From an uncultured Clostridia bacterium (GTDB taxonomy: Bacteria > Bacillota > Clostridia > Peptostreptococcales > Anaerovoracaceae), in assembly GCA_934255135.1 (NCBI GenBank), contig CAKQMV010000009.1, positions 1 through 64,000 of the forward strand: a stretch of DNA of 64,000 nucleotides, written 5' to 3'. The notes beneath the pieces are model-generated. The model saw only the letters and a list, made by a program, of their open reading frames with translations. It was not told the DNA's origin and searched no databases. Shown here piece after piece: positions 36,189-42,945 of this stretch. Each line of letters starts with the position of its first letter. Positions within the stretch are counted from its first letter, which is position 1. A program made the translations under genes and the position numbers.

Positions 36189-36470
36189 ATGTCTGACGAG
36201 ATTAAGAACATTGATATTGAAGAAGAGGATGATATCATCACTCTTGAATTTGATGACGATACAGCAGTAGATTGCGCAGTTCTTGGAACTTTCGAGCTTG
36301 AGAGCAAGGAGTACATCGCACTCGCACCAGAAGACGGAACTGATGATGTTTACATCTACGGCTATAAGGCACTTAACGATGAAGAGTTCGAGATCCTTGA
36401 GATCGAGGACGACGCTGAGTTCAATGCTGCAGCAGCTGAGTTTGACGCAATCATGTCTGACGTTGAGTAA
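36189..36470 (+). CDS. DUF1292 family protein
   Basis: This 93-aa acidic protein matches the DUF1292 (YrzB-like) family common in Firmicutes: VDCAVLGTFELESKEYIAL and YGYKALNDEEFEIL are the typical core segments. No catalytic motif is visible and the function is unknown. AAAGGAGGG precedes the ATG. It has its own promoter and is followed by a hairpin and then a tRNA-Leu gene. Confidence 0.88.
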   Translation: MSDEIKNIDIEEEDDIITLEFDDDTAVDCAVLGTFELESKEYIALAPEDGTDDVYIYGYKALNDEEFEILEIEDDAEFNAAAAEFDAIMSDVE

Positions 36471-36482
36471 TCAGTAATAAAC

Positions 36483-36502
36483 CGGCGCTTTTTAAAGCGC
36501 CG
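36483..36502 (+). terminator. Hairpin between DUF1292 gene and tRNA-Leu
   Basis: CGGCGCTTT (36483-36491) and AAAGCGCCG (36494-36502) form a perfect 9-bp stem; the central T and A bases leave an effective loop of about 4-6 bases. Only TTAT follows, so it may be a weak terminator or a processing signal ahead of the tRNA. Confidence 0.5.
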
Positions 36503-36506
36503 TTAT

Positions 36507-36591
36507 GCGGATATGGCGGAATTGGCAGACGCGCACGGTTCAGGTCCGTGTGAGGCGACTCGTGTAGGTTCGAATCCTATTATCCGCACCA
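36507..36591 (+). tRNA. tRNA-Leu (anticodon CAG)
   Basis: An 85-nt class II tRNA: acceptor arms GCGGATA (36507-36513) and TATCCGC (36581-36587) pair perfectly. The anticodon stem CACGG/CCGTG encloses TTCAGGT with anticodon CAG at 36541-36543. A variable arm and a GGTTCGAATCC T-loop follow, and CCA is encoded at the 3' end. It reads CUG leucine codons. Confidence 0.96.
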
Positions 36592-36597
36592 GATTGA

Positions 36598-36621
36598 AGC
36601 CCGTAACGACGGGCTCTTTTT
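36598..36621 (+). terminator. Terminator after tRNA-Leu
   Basis: AGCCCGT (36598-36604) pairs with ACGGGCT (36609-36615) across a 4-base loop and is followed by C and five T residues. Confidence 0.82.
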
Positions 36622-36790
36622 CGTGCTTAATTTAGTTTTTTTGGTGACAGAAAAGTGGCAATTATAGGATTACTTTATTTGAGGGAGTATAAGAGGTGCT
36701 TCGGATGAGAAAAGAGTGCTTCTATGATACAATGTTCGTAGTTACTGTTTATCGGTACAGAACATTAGTAGCAAAAGGAGGCATAATATC
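36622..36790. other. Gap before the DUF4418 gene; imperfect direct repeat
   Basis: No gene or convincing promoter is seen here. The stretch contains two imperfect copies of GTGCTTC-xx-ATGA, in the GGTGCTTCGGATGA and AGTGCTTCTATGA contexts (about 36693-36725), 20 bp apart. An AAAGGAGG near 36776 is the ribosome binding site of the next gene. Confidence 0.4.
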
Positions 36791-37213
36791 ATGAAATCAC
36801 AGAAGAAGTTATCAGTAGTGCTCTCTGCAGTTGCTGCAGTCGTTGCGGCTGCAATGATGGCTATCATTAAGTTTGTTGCACCTGTATGTTCAGGCTCGAT
36901 TGAAACTGTAGCAGGCAAGCAGATTCCAATGAAGTGTCACTGGACAGCTATTGCGGTATTTGTTGTTGCTGTTCTGATTGCTGTTGTTGCAATCGCTGGA
37001 ATCGTAACTGAGCAGTTTACTTTAAGCGGAATTACCATTTTTGCACTGGCAACTGCAATTTTTGTGCTTGTGTCAGACTCAATGGGAATCGGCGTATGCG
37101 CTAACCCTGAGATGGCATGCCATACTACAGCAGCATATGCAAAGACTTGCGCAATTGCTGATGGTGTTATTGGAATTGTTCTTTCTGTAAAAGGCAGCAA
37201 GACTAAATATTAG
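36791..37213 (+). CDS. DUF4418 family membrane protein
   Basis: The 140-aa protein has four predicted transmembrane helices and several conserved cysteines (CSG, MKCHWT, GVCANPEMACHTT), the pattern of DUF4418 proteins. In Clostridia these are usually encoded beside FtsX-like ABC transporter genes, which is also the case here, although those genes are broken. AAAGGAGG precedes the ATG. The gene itself is intact. The function is unknown. Confidence 0.75.
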   Translation: MKSQKKLSVVLSAVAAVVAAAMMAIIKFVAPVCSGSIETVAGKQIPMKCHWTAIAVFVVAVLIAVVAIAGIVTEQFTLSGITIFALATAIFVLVSDSMGIGVCANPEMACHTTAAYAKTCAIADGVIGIVLSVKGSKTKY

Positions 37214-37222
37214 GAGAGGAAG

Positions 37223-37560
37223 ATGCGTAATCAGAAGAAGCTGACAACCTTTACAATAGCGGTAAAGAATCTTAGGGCACAGAATTTCAGAACGTGGCTT
37301 ATGCTTACTTTTGTCTTTCTGACTATGGAACACTTCTTACAATCCTGACAGTAATAGCTGCGGCACTTGCGCTGATTTGCATTTTTGTAATAACAATGAA
37401 CGAGAGAAAGTCGGAATTCTCATTTCTATCGGAGACAGGCCAAGGCAGCTTAGCGCAATTGTGTATTTCGAGGCGCTTATCATAGGCGTTGTTGGAGCAA
37501 TTGCAGGAGTTTTAGCTTCGCTTGGACTGATCGCAGCATTTAGTGATATACTTTCAGTAT
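37223..37560 (+). pseudogene. Remnant of an FtsX-like ABC transporter permease
   Basis: An ATG at 37223 with GGAGAGGAAG upstream opens a frame encoding FTIAVKNLRAQNFRTWLMLT, the usual start of an FtsX/MacB-type permease, but it stops at 37348 after 41 codons. The C-terminal permease part continues in other frames: a hydrophobic segment ending FVITMNERK (frame of 37294) and then GILISIGDRPRQL and IVYFEALIIGVVGAIAGVL (frame of 37377). The central several hundred residues are missing. So the gene has suffered a large internal deletion and at least one frameshift. Confidence 0.8.
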
Positions 37561-38043
37561 ATAATTGCTGGTATGATGAATCAGACCTTGGGAACTGTGG
37601 AGACTGAGGGCGACGGTAGCATAGGCTATGTGCTTCAGGGAGACAGCCTGCTTGGCAACTTCACTGTATACGAGAATGTATGTATGCCGGCATACCTTGA
37701 GAAAAGAAACGATGATTTTGGCAGCAGAGCAGAAGAACTTATCGAGAGGATGGGACTTAGCGGAATGGCCGATGACTATCCGAAGAATCTTTCCGGCGGA
37801 GAGAAGAGGCGTGTTGCTATAGCAAGAGCTATGATCAATAATCCATCAATCATTCTGGCAGATGAGCCTACGAGCAACCTCGATCAGGAGAATTCAGAGA
37901 GAGTGATGAAGATTCTGAAATCGATTAGTGAGAACGGTACGACAGTTCTTATGACAACTCACGAGCTTGAGTATGTAAGATATGCGGACAGAGTTCTTAA
38001 CATGAACAAGGGAAAGCTTATGTCGGAGGCTTTCACAGAATAA
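37561..38043 (+). pseudogene. Truncated ABC transporter ATPase (no Walker A)
   Basis: The frame ending at 38043 encodes the second half of a LolD/MacB-type ATPase: Q-loop region GYVLQGDS, signature NLSGGEKRRVAIARAM, Walker B IILADEPTSNLD and the H-loop TTHELEY. The first ~80 residues, including the Walker A, are absent; the sequence upstream is permease remnant. Without the P-loop it cannot bind ATP normally. An in-frame ATG at 37543 could still allow translation of a 166-aa fragment, but I consider it a decayed gene. Confidence 0.8.
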
Positions 38044-38064
38044 TTAATTATAAAGAGGCGGAGA

Positions 38065-38865
38065 ATGGACAACAGACCGATTGGGTTCTTTGATTCGGGT
38101 CTTGGAGGACTGACGAGTGTACAGGAGCTTCACGAGAAGCTGCCTGATGAGAAAGTAATATATTTTGGAGATACGGCGCGTACTCCGTATGGATCGAAGT
38201 CTCCTGAAACAATCAGGAAGTTCGCATCACAGGTTGTGGATTATCTTGTGTCGAAGAATGTCAAGATGATTATTATAGCCTGCAATACGGTTACTGCGAT
38301 GGCACTTTCATACCTTAGAGAGGAGCATCCTGATGTTCCGATTTATGGTGTAATCGGGCCGACTGTAAGGAAAATCGTCAAGGACAACTGCAAGAAGGTT
38401 GGAATTATTGCTACTAAGGCTACAATTTCAAGCGATGTTTACGCCAAGAAGCTTAAGGAACTTGACCCTGAAATCGAGACCTTCAGCCTAGCTTGCCCTG
38501 CTTTCGTGCCGCTTATTGAAGAAGGCTTCACACATACGGAAATTATGAAGATGACGGTTGCATATTACATGGATTCTTTTGTTAAGGAGCATGATTTTGA
38601 CAATCTGATTCTCGGATGCACGCATTATCCGCTTATCGCTGAGCATATCAATGAATTATATCCGAGACTTACGCTGTATAGCTCGTCTGCGGAGGTTGTG
38701 AACGAAATGATGGCATTTTTGCGCGAAAATGACATGCTTGCCGAGCCTAATGACCGACAGGACAGATATTATGCGAGCGATCTGTCGGATAATTTCATTA
38801 ATATGACTGATTTAATGTTTAAAGATAGAGATTCTAAGATTAAACTGGTTAAATTTGAGGATTAA
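38065..38865 (+). CDS. murI: Glutamate racemase
   Basis: MurI supplies D-glutamate for peptidoglycan. The 266-aa protein has the GFFDSGLGGLT start, the first catalytic cysteine C73 in IACNTVTA, and the second in LGCTHYPL, with the YFGDTARTPYG loop. AGAGGCGGAG precedes the ATG. It follows the decayed ABC locus by 21 bp and has its own terminator. Confidence 0.95.
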   Translation: MDNRPIGFFDSGLGGLTSVQELHEKLPDEKVIYFGDTARTPYGSKSPETIRKFASQVVDYLVSKNVKMIIIACNTVTAMALSYLREEHPDVPIYGVIGPTVRKIVKDNCKKVGIIATKATISSDVYAKKLKELDPEIETFSLACPAFVPLIEEGFTHTEIMKMTVAYYMDSFVKEHDFDNLILGCTHYPLIAEHINELYPRLTLYSSSAEVVNEMMAFLRENDMLAEPNDRQDRYYASDLSDNFINMTDLMFKDRDSKIKLVKFED

Positions 38866-38891
38866 CGGGGACAATATGTCCCTGTTTTTTT
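38866..38891 (+). terminator. Terminator after murI
   Basis: CGGGGACA (38866-38873) and TGTCCCTG (38877-38884) pair over 8 positions (one G-T) around a 3-base loop, directly followed by seven T residues. The hairpin starts right after the murI stop codon. Confidence 0.85.
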
Positions 38892-38909
38892 AAAATGTAG
38901 GGCAATTCG

Positions 38910-38938
38910 TTGACACTATAGATATTCTTTAGTATAAT
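38910..38938 (+). promoter_or_regulatory. Consensus sigma-A promoter of the CYTH gene
   Basis: TTGACA (38910-38915), exactly 17 bp, then TATAAT (38933-38938): a perfect vegetative consensus, 38 bp before the CYTH start. It probably also serves tig. Confidence 0.9.
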
Positions 38939-38976
38939 CAAAAGGCTATTTTGGATAATTGTACAATGGAGTAATT

Positions 38977-39603
38977 ATGGAAACAGAATTCAAATACAAG
39001 CTTGATGATCCGATGGTCTTTGACAGTATCGTCAATGATGAGGAGCTTTCGAGCTTCCTGAACAAGGACGCAATTGAAGACATTGACATGCACGCCGTGT
39101 ATTTTGATACTGAGGATGAAGATCTCAGGAAGGCGGGCATCGCTTATCGTGTCAGATATGAGAACGACAGGGTCACTGCAACAATTAAGTGGGATATCAG
39201 CGTTGAGGAGGGTCTCCACGTAAGAGAGGAGTTTAACCTCGTAATCAATGATGAGAGATTCGCTGAGAATCCGGATATCGAAGTATTCAAATCAAGTGAT
39301 GCATACGACGTGCTGCATAAGGCAGCTGGAGACAAGAAGCTGGTTAAGTCAGTCGAGATGAAGTTCGACAGAAGACTTCTTAAGATTGATACCGGCAAGT
39401 CGATCTGTGCTCTTTCAGTAGATCAGGGCACAATTGAGGGTGGCGATGGCATTCCTGTACCGGTATGCGAGCTCGAGATTGAATGGTATTACGGAGATGA
39501 AGATGACTTTAAGGCAATTTCAGGAAGAATTGCGGAGAAGTACCATCTCGAAACAGAGAACGAATCAAAGCTTCAGAGAGCGTTCTCAGACAAGAACTGT
39601 TAA
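38977..39603 (+). CDS. CYTH domain protein (triphosphate tunnel metalloenzyme-like)
   Basis: The 208-aa protein begins with METEFKYKL, which contains the ExExK signature of the CYTH/triphosphate tunnel fold. It continues with alternating charged strand motifs such as VYFDTEDEDLRKAGIAYRVR (positions about 46-65), TIKWD and VEMKFDRR. Members hydrolyse inorganic triphosphate or make cAMP or thiamine triphosphate; the activity here is unknown. The frame opens at 38959, but GGAG 5 bases before the ATG at 38977 and the ExExK motif at the extreme N-terminus set the start. The trigger factor gene follows after 34 bp. Confidence 0.85.
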   Translation: METEFKYKLDDPMVFDSIVNDEELSSFLNKDAIEDIDMHAVYFDTEDEDLRKAGIAYRVRYENDRVTATIKWDISVEEGLHVREEFNLVINDERFAENPDIEVFKSSDAYDVLHKAAGDKKLVKSVEMKFDRRLLKIDTGKSICALSVDQGTIEGGDGIPVPVCELEIEWYYGDEDDFKAISGRIAEKYHLETENESKLQRAFSDKNC

Positions 39604-39607
39604 ATAT

Positions 39608-39619
39608 TTGCATATGCAA
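39608..39619. repeat. 12-bp palindrome before tig
   Basis: TTGCATATGCAA is a perfect palindrome ending 1 bp before the AGGAGG of tig. It may be an operator, or chance in AT-rich DNA. Confidence 0.4.
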
Positions 39620-39637
39620 TAGGAGGATTTTTTAGTA

Positions 39638-40924
39638 ATGAAGGCTACATTTATCGAGAAAGAGAACAACAATATCAAGTTTACAATCACTTTTGATGCT
39701 GCTGAGTTCGATGCTGCAACAGATAAGGCATACAAGCAGATCAGAAAGAACATCACTATTGACGGCTTCCGTAAGGGTAAGGCTCCTAGAAAGATGATCG
39801 AGAACATGTACGGTGAGGGCATCTTCGTTGAGGAGGCTCTTAACGATCTTCTTGAGAAGAATTACAGCGCAGCTCTTGATGAGGTTGGTGCTGATGTAAT
39901 CGCACAGCCAAGCATCGAGCTCGGTGAGGTTAAGAAGGGCGAGGATGTTGTTGTTACTGTAACTGTTGAGTGCTTCCCAGAGGTAGAGGTTAAGAACTAC
40001 AAGGGTCTCGAGATCGAGAAGGCTGAGACAGTAATCGGTGATGATGAGATTAATGCTGAGCTTGAGAAGGTTCAGAAGAAGCAGGCTAGAATGGAGACTG
40101 TTGAGGGAAGAGCTGCACAGGATGGCGATTCAGTAATCATCGACTTCAAGGGAACTATCGACGGTGAGGAGTTCAAGGGCGGTTCAGCTGAGAACTTCGA
40201 GCTTAAGCTTGGAAGCGGACAGTTCATCCCAGGATTCGAGGAGCAGCTCATCGGTAAGAACACTGGAGACGAGGTTAACGTTGAGGTTACTTTCCCAGAG
40301 GATTACCACTCAGAGGAGCTTGCTGGTAAGCCAGCAGTATTCGCAACTAAGATCCACGAGATCAAGGTTGAGATTCTTCCAGAGATCGACGACGAGCTTG
40401 CAAGTGATGTAAGTGATTACGAGACTCTTGATGAGTACAAGAAGCACCTTGCTGTGACACTTCAGGAGCAGGCTAACAACAGAGATGAGTCAATCATGAA
40501 GGATAGAGCTCTTGAGAAGCTTTACACTGAGAACGAGCTTGAGGCTCCAGCAGCAATGGTAAGAAGCGAGCTTGACAACATGATGGCTGATATGACTCAG
40601 AGCCTGAGATACCAGGGCATCACAATGGAGCAGTACCAGCAGTGGGTTGGTAAGACTTCAGCTGAGATGATCGAGGAGTCAAGACCAGAGGCAATCAGAA
40701 GAGTAAACACAAGAATTCTTCTTAAGAACATCATCAGAATGGAAGGCCTTAAGGCAACTGAGGAAGAGGTTGCTGCAGAGGTTGCAGAGTTTGCTAAGCA
40801 GTACGGACAGACTGCAGAGCAGGTTATCGAGTCTGTAGGTAAGGAGAACCTTAAGTACTTCGAGGAGGACGTTCTTACTAAGAAGGCTATCGAGCTTGTA
40901 TACAACGAGGCTAAGAAGAACTAA
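39638..40924 (+). CDS. tig: Trigger factor
   Basis: Trigger factor is the ribosome-bound chaperone and prolyl isomerase. The 428-aa protein has the N-terminal ribosome-binding loop GFRKGKAPRKMIE, a central FKBP-type domain (GDSVIIDFKGTIDGEEFKGG, about residues 165-184, through FPEDYH) and a helical C-terminal chaperone domain. AGGAGG precedes the ATG. It sits ahead of clpP-clpX-lon, the usual order in Firmicutes. Confidence 0.96.
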   Translation: MKATFIEKENNNIKFTITFDAAEFDAATDKAYKQIRKNITIDGFRKGKAPRKMIENMYGEGIFVEEALNDLLEKNYSAALDEVGADVIAQPSIELGEVKKGEDVVVTVTVECFPEVEVKNYKGLEIEKAETVIGDDEINAELEKVQKKQARMETVEGRAAQDGDSVIIDFKGTIDGEEFKGGSAENFELKLGSGQFIPGFEEQLIGKNTGDEVNVEVTFPEDYHSEELAGKPAVFATKIHEIKVEILPEIDDELASDVSDYETLDEYKKHLAVTLQEQANNRDESIMKDRALEKLYTENELEAPAAMVRSELDNMMADMTQSLRYQGITMEQYQQWVGKTSAEMIEESRPEAIRRVNTRILLKNIIRMEGLKATEEEVAAEVAEFAKQYGQTAEQVIESVGKENLKYFEEDVLTKKAIELVYNEAKKN

Positions 40925-40951
40925 TTAGCTGACCAATAACTGAAAATGATT

Positions 40952-40984
40952 AATAGGCTGAAGGTTTCATATCTTCAGCCTATT
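40952..40984. repeat. 12-bp inverted repeat upstream of clpP
   Basis: AATAGGCTGAAG (40952-40963) and CTTCAGCCTATT (40973-40984) form a perfect 12-bp stem with a 9-base loop. No T-run follows on either strand, so it is not a standard terminator. It lies 43 bp before the clpP ATG and could be a tig 3' end stabiliser or a control element for clpP. Confidence 0.65.
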
Positions 40985-41026
40985 GAACATTGAAAGATTT
41001 ATTTATGTAATAAGGGGTAGAATTTA

Positions 41027-41605
41027 ATGAATTATGTACCTTATGTAATCGAACAGACAGGAAACGGCGAGAGAAGCTACGACATTTACTCAAGACTTCT
41101 TAAGGATCGTATAATCTTCATTGATAATCAGATCGATGATAATGTTGCGAGCCTTGTAGTTGCTCAGCTGCTTTTCCTAGAATCAGAGGATCCTAAGAAG
41201 GATATCAACATTTATATCAATTCTCCGGGCGGTTCTGTTACAGCAGGAATGGCTATTTATGACACAATGAGATATGTCAAGCCAGACGTTGCAACCATCT
41301 GCGTAGGAATGGCTGCAAGCATGGGAGCTGTGCTCCTTTCTGCAGGAACTAAGGGTAAGAGATATGCTCTCCCTAATGCGGAGATTATGATTCATCAGCC
41401 ACTTGGCGGAACTCAGGGTCAGGCTTCTGACATCAAGATTCAGGCTGACTGGATGATGAAGACTAAAGCTAAGCTTAATAAGATTCTTTCGGAGAACACT
41501 GGCAAGGATATTGAGATTATTGAAGCTGATACAGACAGAGATAATTTCATGTCTGCTTGCGAGGCTGTAGAGTACGGCCTTATTGATAAAATGCTTGAAA
41601 GATAG
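41027..41605 (+). CDS. clpP: ATP-dependent Clp protease proteolytic subunit
   Basis: ClpP forms the barrel protease that works with ClpX. The 192-aa protein has the catalytic triad S98 (MAASMGA), H123 (IMIHQPLGG) and D172 (ADTDRDNF). Length and motifs are standard. AAGGGG lies before the ATG. clpX follows after 20 bp. Confidence 0.96.
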   Translation: MNYVPYVIEQTGNGERSYDIYSRLLKDRIIFIDNQIDDNVASLVVAQLLFLESEDPKKDINIYINSPGGSVTAGMAIYDTMRYVKPDVATICVGMAASMGAVLLSAGTKGKRYALPNAEIMIHQPLGGTQGQASDIKIQADWMMKTKAKLNKILSENTGKDIEIIEADTDRDNFMSACEAVEYGLIDKMLER

Positions 41606-41625
41606 ACCCGAAAGGAGAGATCAAA

Positions 41626-42882
41626 TTGTCAAAGAAACAGAATAACGGCGAGCCGGTTTGCTCATTTTGCGGCAAGACAAGCTCTGAAGTTAGAAAGATG
41701 ATTGTGGGGCCTAATGTATATATCTGCAACGAGTGCGTAGAGACATGCATGAATCTCATAGAAGAGGACTTTTCAATCGGACAGCCTGGTCATGCCAACC
41801 AGGGACCACTTAAGCTCCCTAAGCCAACTGAGATTTTTAACGAGTTGTCACAGTATGTGATTGAGCAGGAGCCTGCCAAGAAGAGCCTCGCGGTTGCTGT
41901 ATATAATCATTACAAGAGAATCAAATATCTCGAAGAGAATGGCGGATCAATCAAGGATGGAATGGTAGAGCTTCAGAAGAGTAATATTCTTCTGCTTGGA
42001 CCTACAGGTTCAGGTAAGACTCTGCTTGCACAGACACTTGCAAGAATCCTTGATGTGCCTTTTGCAATCGTAGATGCCACATCTCTGACTGAGGCTGGAT
42101 ATGTAGGAGAGGATGTTGAGAACATTCTTCTAAGACTCTACCAGGCTGCAGACGGAGATCTTGAGAGAGCACAGAAGGGTATTATCTATATTGACGAGAT
42201 CGATAAGATTGCAAGAAAATCCGAGAACCCTTCAATTACACGTGATGTAAGCGGAGAAGGTGTTCAGCAGGCACTTCTTAAGATTATCGAGGGAACTGTA
42301 GCTAACGTACCACCACAGGGAGGACGTAAGCACCCAATGCAGGAGTTCATTCATTTTGATACTAAGGATGTTCTCTTCATCTGCGGAGGAGCATTTACAG
42401 GTCTTTCTACAATAATCAAGAGAAGACTTGGAGATAAGGTTATCGGATTCAACTCTGATGACGATGAGCTTGAGAATGTTGATGAGAACGACATTCTTCT
42501 CAAGGTTGAGCCAGAGGATCTTCTGCGTTTCGGACTTATTCCGGAGCTTATTGGAAGACTTCCTATGATTGTTGCTCTTAGTGAGCTCAGTGAGAAGGCT
42601 CTTGAGAGAATTATCAGAGAGCCTAAGAACTCAATCGTAAGACAGTACACAACACTTCTTGAGATGGATGGTGTTGATTTCGAGGTTACTGATGAGGCTG
42701 TATCTGCAATTGCAGCTAAGGCGATTGAACTTAAGACCGGCGCAAGAGGTCTGAGAGGCATTTTTGAAAGCATTATGACAGATATAATGTATGAGCTTCC
42801 CGGCATGGACGGAATTAACAGATGCGTGATTACTAAAGAGACTGTAAACGATGGAGCAGACCCTCTTTACGAAACCGTATAG
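41626..42882 (+). CDS. clpX: Clp protease ATP-binding subunit ClpX
   Basis: ClpX unfolds substrates and feeds them to ClpP. The 418-aa protein has an N-terminal zinc-binding domain (C12, C15, C34, C37), the AAA+ Walker A GPTGSGKTLL, Walker B IIYIDEIDKI, the pore loop GYVGEDVE and sensor motifs TGARGLR. The start codon is TTG, chosen because AAAGGAGA lies 6 bases upstream and the family N-terminus begins there. Confidence 0.96.
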   Translation: MSKKQNNGEPVCSFCGKTSSEVRKMIVGPNVYICNECVETCMNLIEEDFSIGQPGHANQGPLKLPKPTEIFNELSQYVIEQEPAKKSLAVAVYNHYKRIKYLEENGGSIKDGMVELQKSNILLLGPTGSGKTLLAQTLARILDVPFAIVDATSLTEAGYVGEDVENILLRLYQAADGDLERAQKGIIYIDEIDKIARKSENPSITRDVSGEGVQQALLKIIEGTVANVPPQGGRKHPMQEFIHFDTKDVLFICGGAFTGLSTIIKRRLGDKVIGFNSDDDELENVDENDILLKVEPEDLLRFGLIPELIGRLPMIVALSELSEKALERIIREPKNSIVRQYTTLLEMDGVDFEVTDEAVSAIAAKAIELKTGARGLRGIFESIMTDIMYELPGMDGINRCVITKETVNDGADPLYETV

Positions 42883-42891
42883 ATAGAAACA

Positions 42892-42918
42892 GGGCGGCTT
42901 GCGGCAACGTGGCCGCCC
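42892..42918 (+). terminator. GC-rich hairpin between clpX and lon
   Basis: GGGCGGC (42892-42898) pairs with GCCGCCC (42912-42918). Only a short GACTTT follows, so it may be a weak terminator or an mRNA stabiliser that uncouples lon from clpX. Confidence 0.5.
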
Positions 42919-42945
42919 GACTTTGTATATGGAGGATTGGCATAT

